A DNA stretch of 17,165 nucleotides from an uncultured Alistipes sp. (lineage in GTDB: Bacteria > Bacteroidota > Bacteroidia > Bacteroidales > UBA932): assembly GCA_900544195.1 (NCBI GenBank), contig UQUJ01000066.1:1-17165 (forward strand). The letters are read 5' to 3'. A program made the position numbers and the translations under genes. The notes below the pieces were generated by a model. It was not told where the DNA came from. It worked only from the letters and a program-made list of their open reading frames with translations, and did not search any database. Shown here in pieces: positions 1 through 6,614 of this stretch. How positions within the stretch are numbered: the stretch's first letter is position 1; the number at the start of each line of letters is the position of its first letter.

Positions 1-29
1 ATCCTCGAAAATCTTCTCTTAATCTGAAG

Positions 30-52
30 CAACTTATTTTTTTCATGTTCCT
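30..52 (+). repeat. Element shared with the guaB upstream region, copy 1
   Basis: The T-rich sequence CAACTTATTTTTTTCATG followed by TTCCT is repeated at 4142-4165 with one extra T. In both places it lies about 8-9 bases after a TAA codon: 20-22 here, which closes a possible frame running in from the left edge, and 4131-4133 there, the stop of the radical SAM gene. It may be a 3'-end or terminator-like element, or a promoter-proximal element. Its function is not known. Confidence 0.5.
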
Positions 53-1724
53 TAAATATAAAAACACTATTTTTGTACTTATGAGATTTGGAATATTTGA
101 ATATGCCTTTGTCGGCATGCTGGCAATGTTCGCCGTTGCCTGTCCCGCTGCGGCGGCTCTTCGACAGGCTCAGGACCCGTCCGTTGGATCTGCTCTCCTT
201 GTAGCTGCCCCACACTCTTCGGTCGCTGAGCCTGTCGAAGAGCCGTCCGCCCAGAATCCCGCCTCAAAAAAAACACAAGCCAAGACCAAGGCCCAGCGGT
301 ACGTTGAGTCTATCTCACGGAGCGAATCCCTGAAATCCTCCGTCTTTGGAGTCTTTGCCGTCACCGAAGGCGGCGACACCTTGGCCTCATGGAACAGCGG
401 CCAGCGGATGCTCCCCGCATCCACGATGAAGCTTATCACCACCGGCATGTCCATCCATCTTCTTGGTCCTGATTACAAGTATGTTACCCGGATAGGTTAC
501 AACGGGGCCGTCAAGGATGGAATCCTGAACGGCGACCTCTATATCGTAGGTGGCGGCGACCCGACCATCGCTTCCAAAGACTCAATAGCGCTTTCAAGAC
601 AGGAATTGTTCACCCAGTGGAAATCTTTTCTTGACAAGGCCGGGATCCGCGCTGTCACCGGTCATGTCATAGGCGACGGCCGCTATTTCGACGGCCCGTT
701 GGAAAAGGACTCATGGAGCTATCAGGACATAGGAACAGCCTATGGCGCCGGCGGTGACGGTCTTTGCTTCTACGGAAACGCCCAAGACTTCAAGGTCTCC
801 GCCGGACCGGCCGTCGGATCGCCAGTGGATGTCTCCCCTGTCTTTCCGGTCCTGCCGTGGATGACTTATGAATATCCCTGCAAGACCGCTCCGGCCGGCA
901 CCGGAGATGAACTGTACTTGTTCAATACCGAGTTCGCCCCCTATGCCGAAATCCGTGGCTCATTTGCCATAGACCGCAAAGCCAAGACTGAAGAGTTCAG
1001 CAACAAATTCGGGGCCTACACCTGCGCGTATTATTTCTGCGAGTTTCTGAAATCCCAAGGCATCATCGCTTCAAAAGGTCCGGCTGATGTGCGGCATGGA
1101 CGTGTCCGTGCGGACATTTCATCTTATGAACGAGGCCCTTACGCCGCCAAGGTGGATGACCTCACGATGGTCGGCATGACATATTCCCCGTCATTGAAGC
1201 GCATCGCGCGTGAGACGAACCTGAAGAGTGACAACTTTTACGCCGAGACTTTGTTCCGTACCCTTGGCCGAAGACTGCATCACTCGGCCTCTTACGACTC
1301 CAGCTATGTGGCTGTTTCTGAGGTGATGAAGAGCCTTGGTGTCAATGCGGACGGTGTCCGTATTGTCGATGGCAGCGGTCTTGCGCGCCACAACTACATC
1401 TCACCTGATTTTTTGGTCCGATTCCTTTCCGCGATGATGGACAGCCCGTCCTTCGGTGATTACATCCAGACAATAGGGCAGCCCGGTGACCGTCACTATG
1501 AGTCCCGTTTGAAGGATGCCCCGTCCTCGGTCAAATCGAGAGTCCACCTCAAGAGCGGCTCGATGAACGGTGTCCGTTGCTTCAGCGGCTACATCGAGCC
1601 TTCGGCCGGTTCCAAGGCAGAGACCATCATCTTCTCCATCATGACCAACAATTCTCTCGTTCCGGCTTCACGCATTGATCCCCTGATCGACCGCTTCATC
1701 GCTCTGCTGGCGATTGAAAACTGA
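45..1724 (+). CDS. dacB: D-alanyl-D-alanine carboxypeptidase/endopeptidase, PBP4 type (peptidase S13)
   Basis: This is a periplasmic penicillin-binding protein that trims or cleaves peptidoglycan cross-links. All three active-site motifs are visible, numbered from the start at 45: S-T-M-K with the nucleophile Ser126, S-D-N at 395-397, and K-S-G at 503-505. The roughly 230 residues between motifs 1 and 2 fit the extra domains of the S13/DacB family, as do G-D-G (210-212) and V-D-G-S-G-L near 441. The N-terminus is a hydrophobic signal peptide ending around A-A-A-A at 35-38. Directly after it, residues 37-67 are encoded by an inserted inverted repeat (155-244) that is unlikely to be part of the ancestral protein. 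The start is uncertain. The ATG at 45 lies inside a sequence element also found upstream of guaB, and a perfect -7 box sits at 68-75, so the ATG at 81 (leaderless or nearly so) is a real alternative. The family assignment is firm. Confidence 0.93.
   Translation: MFLKYKNTIFVLMRFGIFEYAFVGMLAMFAVACPAAAALRQAQDPSVGSALLVAAPHSSVAEPVEEPSAQNPASKKTQAKTKAQRYVESISRSESLKSSVFGVFAVTEGGDTLASWNSGQRMLPASTMKLITTGMSIHLLGPDYKYVTRIGYNGAVKDGILNGDLYIVGGGDPTIASKDSIALSRQELFTQWKSFLDKAGIRAVTGHVIGDGRYFDGPLEKDSWSYQDIGTAYGAGGDGLCFYGNAQDFKVSAGPAVGSPVDVSPVFPVLPWMTYEYPCKTAPAGTGDELYLFNTEFAPYAEIRGSFAIDRKAKTEEFSNKFGAYTCAYYFCEFLKSQGIIASKGPADVRHGRVRADISSYERGPYAAKVDDLTMVGMTYSPSLKRIARETNLKSDNFYAETLFRTLGRRLHHSASYDSSYVAVSEVMKSLGVNADGVRIVDGSGLARHNYISPDFLVRFLSAMMDSPSFGDYIQTIGQPGDRHYESRLKDAPSSVKSRVHLKSGSMNGVRCFSGYIEPSAGSKAETIIFSIMTNNSLVPASRIDPLIDRFIALLAIEN
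68..75 (+). promoter_or_regulatory. Putative -7 box (TATTTTTG) for dacB
   Basis: The sequence matches the Bacteroidota -7 consensus TAnnTTTG exactly. It would start transcription near 81, which coincides with the second in-frame ATG of dacB, so it is only consistent with a start at 81 or later. No convincing TTTG -33 box is seen about 20 bases upstream. It could be a chance match in AT-rich DNA. Confidence 0.35.
155..244 (+). repeat. CTGAGCCTGTCGAAG palindromic repeat, inverted pair inside dacB
   Basis: There are two perfect 19-base inverted arms, 155-173 and 226-244, separated by 52 bases. The left arm contains CTTCGACAGGCTCAG and the right arm its reverse complement. The element lies in frame in dacB, encoding L-R-Q-A-Q-D-P on the left and S-V-A-E-P-V-E-E on the right, immediately after the signal peptide. 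It belongs to the same family as the repeats near 1761, 3552, 9327, 13296 and 15041. Confidence 0.9.
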
Positions 1725-1760
1725 TTGTTTTCTACAAGATAGTATTCGAATGCCCTGTAG

Positions 1761-1838
1761 CTTCGACAGGCTCAGCGACCGGTCAGTTTTAGTCGCTGAG
1801 CCTGACGAAGCATCGGTCACTGAGCCTGTCGAAGTGAC
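1761..1838 (+). repeat. CTGAGCCTGTCGAAG palindromic repeat, three units between dacB and nlpC
   Basis: An inverted pair, 1761-1779 with 1792-1810, matches at 18 of 19 positions around a 12-base loop. A third unit follows at 1816-1838 and forms its own small hairpin (GTCACT paired with AGTGAC). The element fills most of the 122-base gap between two convergent genes. It could therefore act as a bidirectional transcription barrier, although no long U tract follows it. Confidence 0.88.
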
Positions 1839-1846
1839 TGCTCTGA

Positions 1847-2917
1847 TTAGTCCTGCGGAAAATAGAACGGACTACTGAAGGTAGAGACAATCCCGGACCC
1901 ACCCTCGTCGATGTGCCCGACGATGCGGCGGACACGGACAGGCTTGCGGTCGTAAAAGTCCGAGGCTGTGGAGTCGAGGGAATTTATGCGCACGACTTGG
2001 GCGGAATGTATGAACCTGCCCTCACCGATGTACATCCCCACATGCGTGACCCTCTCCTTGGTGCTGTCTGTCGCGGCCTTGCCCCAGAACAGAAGATCCC
2101 CCGGAAGAAGTCCGCTCCAATCGACTTCACCGTTGTCCTTGAATATTCTTACATCCTCTCCGACCCTTGCCTGCTGTGATGCGTTGCGCGGAAGCAGCAC
2201 CCCGTTGGCGAAGTAGGCGCTGCGTGTGAAACCGCTGCAGTCCACATTCTTGATGGAGGTGCCACCCCACATGTACGGAACCCCGAGGAATCTGTACCCG
2301 GTTGCCAGAAGATCCTGACGGAAAGCGGACTCGTCCGAGGCCCTGCCTTTGCGGTCTTTCGCCCATTTGTGGAATACGGCAACATCCTTGGCTGGCACAT
2401 AGCCGGTCTTTCCGGAAGGCAAAACGACTCCGGCGAAACGCTTTTTTAGCACGGCGCGGCCTTCCTCATAGCCGTTGTAACGGCCGCTCGTGTGGGTCTT
2501 CACACTGTACATGATCCGGACAATGTCTCCGAGCACAAGATCGGAAACAATCCGTGAATCAGGCGAAGGCTCTTCGTAAATGTGTGAGAATGAGGCTGTG
2601 CAGATGTACTTCGGAGCCTCTATATAGTCTTGAAGTTCTTTCTCATCCATCGGAACAAGTCCCATTTCGTTGACCCATGCCGTGTAAGGCTCCGGACTCT
2701 TGACCTTCACCCAGTAACCTGACTTGTCCAAGACTTCAACGACCGTTCCCATCAGAGCCTGGTCTCCAAGCTCTGCGGCATAGTCCGGGGCCTCCCGCAT
2801 GAGATTGGCGGAAAATTCGACAACGGCCCAGTTCTTCTGACCGCCCTGTGCGAATGAAGAGAGACTGACCGCCAGCAGTACGGCGGTGGCGGATAAGGAT
2901 TTCAGGAATATATTCAT
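1847..2917 (-). CDS. Secreted NlpC/P60 endopeptidase with N-terminal SH3-like domains
   Basis: This is a cysteine peptidase of the peptidoglycan-cleaving NlpC/P60 family, most like the YkfC-type gamma-D-glutamyl-L-diamino acid endopeptidases known from Bacteroidota. In the 356-residue product, residues 1-23 are a signal peptide (M-N-I-F-L-K-S, hydrophobic core, ending F-A-Q). Two SH3-like regions follow at about 28-90 and 104-180. The catalytic domain is C-terminal (about 200-335), with Cys227 in N-V-D-C-S-G-F, His292 in T-H-V-G-M-Y and a further His304 in F-I-H-S-A. I chose the start at 2917 because it begins the signal peptide directly; the open frame extends upstream to 2974 but with a charged, non-signal sequence. 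It is convergent with dacB, another peptidoglycan hydrolase, and divergent from the radical SAM gene. The exact bond cleaved is inferred from the family. Confidence 0.92.
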   Translation of the reverse strand: MNIFLKSLSATAVLLAVSLSSFAQGGQKNWAVVEFSANLMREAPDYAAELGDQALMGTVVEVLDKSGYWVKVKSPEPYTAWVNEMGLVPMDEKELQDYIEAPKYICTASFSHIYEEPSPDSRIVSDLVLGDIVRIMYSVKTHTSGRYNGYEEGRAVLKKRFAGVVLPSGKTGYVPAKDVAVFHKWAKDRKGRASDESAFRQDLLATGYRFLGVPYMWGGTSIKNVDCSGFTRSAYFANGVLLPRNASQQARVGEDVRIFKDNGEVDWSGLLPGDLLFWGKAATDSTKERVTHVGMYIGEGRFIHSAQVVRINSLDSTASDFYDRKPVRVRRIVGHIDEGGSGIVSTFSSPFYFPQD

Positions 2918-2992
2918 GACAAATTTGTTTTTATTCAATTCTCTTTTTCTGAAAAATGAATCAGGCCGGGTCACGGATGTCCGGATTCCGGC

Positions 2993-3023
2993 TTGTAAAA
3001 ATATTCACAATTCATTAGTTTTG
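2993..3023 (+). promoter_or_regulatory. Putative promoter for the radical SAM gene
   Basis: A TTG at 2993-2995 is followed after 20 bases by TAGTTTTG (3016-3023), an exact match to the Bacteroidota -7 consensus. The spacing matches the usual 19-21 bases. Transcription would start near 3029, about 50 bases before the chosen ATG at 3081. This supports that start over the longer open frame, which begins before the promoter. Confidence 0.55.
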
Positions 3024-3026
3024 CAA
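2996..3026 (-). promoter_or_regulatory. Putative promoter for the NlpC/P60 gene
   Basis: On the minus strand a TTG (3024-3026) lies 20 bases from TATTTTTA (2996-3003), which is one base off the TAnnTTTG box. Transcription would begin near 2990 and leave a leader of about 70 bases. It overlaps the promoter predicted for the gene on the other strand. Confidence 0.45.
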
Positions 3027-3080
3027 GTGATATGTCGTGTTTTTCCGAGGTCGGCCCCCAAAAATGCGGCAGTTAAGAAG

Positions 3081-4133
3081 ATGACTTGCAATATGTTTGA
3101 CTTTCCGGAAGGCAAAAGATACAATTCGTTTGTCGGTTACTACCGCCGCAAGTACGGCGAACGGCTTCAGAAACTGGTCCTGGACGCAGGGTTCTCATGT
3201 CCCAACAGGGACGGTACCGTTGGTCGCGGAGGCTGCACGTACTGTGACAATGCGGCCTTTCATCCAGGCTACAGCACACCGGGTAAACCGTTGATGACCC
3301 AGATTGACGAAGGGATTGAATTCCAAAGGGTTCGCTATCCACGGGCTAGGCACTATCTGGCATATTTCCAAGTATATTCAAACACGTACGGGACCCTTGA
3401 AAGATTGAAGGCTCTCTATGAGGAGGTTCTGGGTCATCCGGAGGTGGTGGGCATCGTGATAGGCACGCGTCCGGACTGTGTTGATGAGGAAAAGTTGGAC
3501 TATCTCGCTGATCTCGCTTCCGGACGTGTGCTTAAGAATTGGCGTCAGTCCCTTCGACAGGCTCAGGGACCGAACATGCCGGTCGCTGAGCCTGCCGAAG
3601 CGTCCGAAACCACCCTCACCGCCCCGATAGTCGTGGTAGAGTACGGCATAGAGTCCTGTCGCGACACTACCCTCCGCCACATCAATCGTGGCCACGATTT
3701 CGCCTGCGCCCGCAAAGCCGTGGAGATGACAGCCTCCAGAGGCCTCGGCACCGGAGCCCACTTCATCCTCGGCCTTCCCGGCGAGACCCGTGACATGCTC
3801 ATCGAACAGAGTGATCTCATCTCATCCCTCCCATTGCGCTCCGTCAAGTTCCATCAGCTCCAGATCGTCAAAGGCACCTCGATGGAAAAGGAATATGCAG
3901 CCGACCCCTCAGCCTTCTACCGTCCAGGGCTTGATGAATATCTTGACCTCGTCACCGACATCCTCGAACGTCTGCGTCCCGACCTTTACATAGAGCGTGT
4001 CGCCGGTGAGGTCCCTCCACGTTTCGTGAACGAAACCCCATGGGGATTGGTGCGCAATTTTGAGATTCTCCGCATGCTTGACAAGCGTCTGGAGGCTCGT
4101 GACACATGGCAGGGACGGTTATGTAATCCTTAA
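3081..4133 (+). CDS. Radical SAM protein of the YhcC/TIGR01212 group
   Basis: This is a cytosolic radical S-adenosylmethionine protein. Its 4Fe-4S ligands are Cys40, Cys52 and Cys55, a C-x11-C-x2-C arrangement in the context D-A-G-F-S-C-P-N-R-D-G that is characteristic of the TIGR01212 (YhcC/YtqA) group rather than the commoner CxxxCxxC. V-E-Y-G-I-E-S and H-F-I-L-G-L-P-G-E are also typical. The biochemical role of this group is not firmly established, so I give none. I chose the ATG at 3081 because family members begin shortly before the Y-N-S motif; the frame is open back to 2886 but would run through the predicted promoter. At 350 residues it is longer than the roughly 300-320 usual for the group. 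Part of the excess is residues 158-173, encoded by an in-frame palindromic repeat just before the V-V-V-E-Y-G strand. Confidence 0.9.
   Translation: MTCNMFDFPEGKRYNSFVGYYRRKYGERLQKLVLDAGFSCPNRDGTVGRGGCTYCDNAAFHPGYSTPGKPLMTQIDEGIEFQRVRYPRARHYLAYFQVYSNTYGTLERLKALYEEVLGHPEVVGIVIGTRPDCVDEEKLDYLADLASGRVLKNWRQSLRQAQGPNMPVAEPAEASETTLTAPIVVVEYGIESCRDTTLRHINRGHDFACARKAVEMTASRGLGTGAHFILGLPGETRDMLIEQSDLISSLPLRSVKFHQLQIVKGTSMEKEYAADPSAFYRPGLDEYLDLVTDILERLRPDLYIERVAGEVPPRFVNETPWGLVRNFEILRMLDKRLEARDTWQGRLCNP
3552..3600 (+). repeat. CTGAGCCTGTCGAAG palindromic repeat, inverted pair inside the radical SAM gene
   Basis: The arms 3552-3571 and 3581-3600 are 20 bases each, match at 18 of 20 positions and enclose a 9-base loop. 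The repeat is read as L-R-Q-A-Q-G-P, then N-M-P, then V-A-E-P-A-E, the same frame as in dacB. Its length is not a multiple of three by itself (49 bases), so flanking bases must have been gained or lost to keep the frame. Confidence 0.9.
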
Positions 4134-4141
4134 AAGATCAC

Positions 4142-4165
4142 CAACTTATTTTTTTTCATGTTCCT
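4142..4165 (+). repeat. Element shared with the dacB upstream region, copy 2
   Basis: This is the second copy of the T-rich sequence at 30-52, identical except for one additional T in the T run. It lies 8 bases after the stop of the radical SAM gene and about 110 bases before guaB. Confidence 0.5.
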
Positions 4166-4183
4166 ATATTCACGGACATATTG

Positions 4184-4225
4184 AAAAAACATCGTTTTTT
4201 GTGGAGTCGAAACCCCTTCCTCCAC
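4184..4225 (+). terminator. Two small hairpins in the radical SAM / guaB gap
   Basis: AAAAAAC (4184-4190) pairs with GTTTTTT (4194-4200), and GTGGAG (4201-4206) pairs with CTCCAC (4220-4225). They lie upstream of the predicted guaB start of transcription, so they would belong to the 3' end of the radical SAM transcript. The stems are short and the first has almost no GC, so a terminator role is only tentative. Confidence 0.3.
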
Positions 4226-4247
4226 GACAACTATTCGTGAAAATTCT

Positions 4248-4255
4248 TATATTTG
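4248..4255 (+). promoter_or_regulatory. Putative -7 box (TATATTTG) for the guaB operon
   Basis: This is an exact match to TAnnTTTG. It predicts a transcription start near 4261 and a very short leader of about 14 bases before the guaB ATG at 4275. No clear -33 box is present at the expected distance. The same TATATTTGTCA context is seen upstream of kbl (12015). Confidence 0.5.
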
Positions 4256-4274
4256 TCAAATTTATTTGATTACA

Positions 4275-5744
4275 ATGGCGAAGTTTGTAAACCGAGAGAT
4301 TCCCGAAGGCCTCACCTTCGATGACGTTTTGCTGGTTCCGGCACATTCCGATGTACTTCCTCGTGACGTTGACGTCACCACAAATTTCACGACCGACATC
4401 AAGCTCCACACTCCGATCGTGTCCGCCGCTATGGACACTGTGACGGAGGCCGATCTTGCCATCGCTATGGCAAGGGCCGGAGGCATCGGTGTGATCCATA
4501 AGAACATGACCATCGAGAAACAGTGCGAGCAGGTGCGCCGTGTGAAGAGAGCCGAGAACGGCATGATCTACGATCCTGTGACGATCAGCCCTGACGCCAC
4601 TGTGGGCAATGCCTTGGCGATGATGAAGAAACATCACATCGGAGGAATCCCGGTTGTGGACGCCAATGGCTTCCTCATCGGAATTGTCACTAACCGTGAC
4701 CTGAGATTCCAGGAGGACATGCAACTGCCAATCGCCCGGGTGATGACGAAGGAGAACCTCGTGACGGCCCCTAAAGGCATAACCCTGGCCGACGCCACGA
4801 AAATATTACAGCACAGCAAGGTTGAGAAACTTCCTGTGGTTGACAATGACGGCAAGCTTGTGGGCCTTATCACCTACAAGGATCTCATGAAGATCAAGGA
4901 CAACCCTATCGCGTCCAAGGACAGCAAGGGCCGTCTTCTGGTCGCTGCCGCCGCTGGGATCAAGTCTGACACCGTTGAGAGGATAGGCATGTTGATCGAC
5001 GCCGGAGCCGACGCTGTGGTTCTTGACACGGCTCACGGTCATTCCGAGGGTGTCCTCCAGATGATCAAGAAGGCTTGTGGCGCCTACAAGGATTTCCAGA
5101 TTGTCGCCGGAAACGTCGCCACAGCCGCAGGTGCCAAGGCTCTTGCCGAGGCCGGAGTGAAGGCCGTGAAAGTCGGCATCGGGCCGGGTTCAATCTGCAC
5201 GACCAGAATCATTGCAGGAATCGGAGTCCCTCAGCTCACCGCTGTGATGGAGGCCTCGTACGCGCTTAAGGGAACGGGAGTTCCTGTCATCGCCGACGGA
5301 GGTATAAGATATTCGGGAGACATTGTCAAGGCTCTTGCGGCAGGTGCCAGCACCATCATGGCCGGCTCACTGCTCGCCGGAACCGAAGAGTCACCGGGCG
5401 AGACCATCATCATGAACGGCCGCCGCTTCAAGTCCTATCGTGGTATGGGTTCGCTCGAAGCCATGGAACAGGGCTCGAAGGACAGATACTTCCAGGACAT
5501 GGAATCCGACATCAAGAAACTCGTTCCGGAAGGAATCGTGGCTCAGGTGCCTTACAAGGGGACAGTCTCCGAGGTCGTCTATCAGTTGGTCGGCGGCTTG
5601 AGGGCCGGAATGGGCTACTGCGGAGCTCACAATGTGGAGGGACTTCGCGACGCCCGGTTTGTCCGCATCACCAACGCAGGGTTCCTTGAGAGCCACCCTC
5701 ACGATGTGACCATCACCAAGGAGGCCCCTAACTACTCCCGTTAG
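4275..5744 (+). CDS. guaB: Inosine-5'-monophosphate dehydrogenase
   Basis: This enzyme oxidises IMP to XMP with NAD+, the committed step to GMP, in the cytosol. The 489-residue product has the normal family length. Visible are the N-terminal L-T-F-D-D-V-L-L, paired CBS domains at about 92-210 inserted in the barrel, D-T-A-H-G-H-S with Asp251, the catalytic loop G-P-G-S-I-C-T-T-R with Cys308, the phosphate site A-D-G-G-I-R, and the flap Y-R-G-M-G-S at 388-393. I chose the ATG at 4275 (M-A-K-F-V-N); a TTG three codons upstream keeps the frame but is less likely. It opens an operon: the next gene starts 6 bases after its stop. The CBS pair usually binds purine nucleotides, so feedback control is probable from family knowledge. 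Confidence 0.97.
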   Translation: MAKFVNREIPEGLTFDDVLLVPAHSDVLPRDVDVTTNFTTDIKLHTPIVSAAMDTVTEADLAIAMARAGGIGVIHKNMTIEKQCEQVRRVKRAENGMIYDPVTISPDATVGNALAMMKKHHIGGIPVVDANGFLIGIVTNRDLRFQEDMQLPIARVMTKENLVTAPKGITLADATKILQHSKVEKLPVVDNDGKLVGLITYKDLMKIKDNPIASKDSKGRLLVAAAAGIKSDTVERIGMLIDAGADAVVLDTAHGHSEGVLQMIKKACGAYKDFQIVAGNVATAAGAKALAEAGVKAVKVGIGPGSICTTRIIAGIGVPQLTAVMEASYALKGTGVPVIADGGIRYSGDIVKALAAGASTIMAGSLLAGTEESPGETIIMNGRRFKSYRGMGSLEAMEQGSKDRYFQDMESDIKKLVPEGIVAQVPYKGTVSEVVYQLVGGLRAGMGYCGAHNVEGLRDARFVRITNAGFLESHPHDVTITKEAPNYSR

Positions 5745-5750
5745 AAAACG

Positions 5751-6614
5751 ATGTCCGGAAAGTTCCGCATATTCCTGATGGCGGCGCTCTTCGCCGTTCT
5801 TCCTTCCTGCAAGGCCATCTCTTCCCTCATACATGACGGGGAGGTTGTCGCCAGGTTGGGAGACCACAAGCTTTACCGGTCCGAACTGGACGACATGATC
5901 CCCAAGGGCACGTCCCCTGAGGACAGTGTGAAACTGGCCGGTATCTACATAAATTCATGGGCCAGGGACAAGGCGTTCGTGGACATCGCGCAGCAGCGCC
6001 TCTCCAAGGGGGAAAAGGATGTGTCAAAGGAACTTGAGGCCTACCGTCAGTCACTTCTGCGCTATCGCTACGAGCAACGCTACATCAATGAAAGACTGGA
6101 CACGACAGTCTCTCGGAAGCAGATAGAGGAGTACTACGACTCCCATCAGGAGTCTTTCAAACTGGAGCGTCCGATCATGAAAGCCAGGTTCTTGAATATT
6201 TCTAAAGATTCTCCTAATCTGGCAAAGATCAAGAAGTTGATGTCCTCAGACAAGGTGGAGGACGTGATCGCCGCGGACAGCATCGCGTTCAACTCGACCC
6301 AGCGTTACCACGATTACTCCAGCGGATGGATCGATGCGGTGAAGCTCGCGGCCGATTTCGGCGTGGACTATGTCCAGATGCTTTCCCAGCGAAGCGGCCA
6401 GTTCATCCAGATGCCTGACGGAGAGGACAGGGTCTCCGTGGCGTTCATCGTGGACTACCGGAAGGCAGGGGAGGTCGCTCCGGTGGAATACTGTGACGAC
6501 AGGATAAGGGACATCATCATCAGTGGAAGAAAGCATGAACTCCTTGCCGGTTTGGAACGGGACTTGATAGAAGACGCCAAGGTTAAGGAGAATTTTGTAA
6601 TATATTCGAAATGA
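5751..6614 (+). CDS. SurA-like periplasmic lipoprotein, putative peptidyl-prolyl isomerase/chaperone
   Basis: The 287-residue product starts with a hydrophobic signal and a lipobox-like L-P-S-C, placing the lipidated cysteine at residue 20. The part after it is a helical SurA/PpiC-type N domain (about 30-150, with long Lys/Glu/Arg-rich helices and the typical E-x-Y-Y-D-S-H-x-E-x-F at 127-137). The C-terminal part (about 140-255) aligns only loosely with a parvulin fold, and I cannot see the conserved G-G-x-L-G / G-F-H-I signature, so isomerase activity is doubtful. It sits between guaB and surA, with its stop overlapping the surA start (ATGA at 6611-6614). It probably assists folding or transit of outer-membrane proteins alongside SurA; that role is inferred from context. 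Confidence 0.8.
   Translation: MSGKFRIFLMAALFAVLPSCKAISSLIHDGEVVARLGDHKLYRSELDDMIPKGTSPEDSVKLAGIYINSWARDKAFVDIAQQRLSKGEKDVSKELEAYRQSLLRYRYEQRYINERLDTTVSRKQIEEYYDSHQESFKLERPIMKARFLNISKDSPNLAKIKKLMSSDKVEDVIAADSIAFNSTQRYHDYSSGWIDAVKLAADFGVDYVQMLSQRSGQFIQMPDGEDRVSVAFIVDYRKAGEVAPVEYCDDRIRDIIISGRKHELLAGLERDLIEDAKVKENFVIYSK

Noticed and set aside
2886..3080. Extended N-terminus of the radical SAM frame and of the NlpC/P60 frame (to 2974) overlapping each other
   Set aside because: Both extensions run through the divergent promoter region and lack family similarity. Starts at 3081 and 2917 fit the family N-terminus and a signal peptide respectively.
4134..4274. Possible purine riboswitch upstream of guaB
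   Set aside because: The small hairpins lie upstream of the likely transcription start, and I see no purine-aptamer core. The predicted guaB leader is only about 14 bases.
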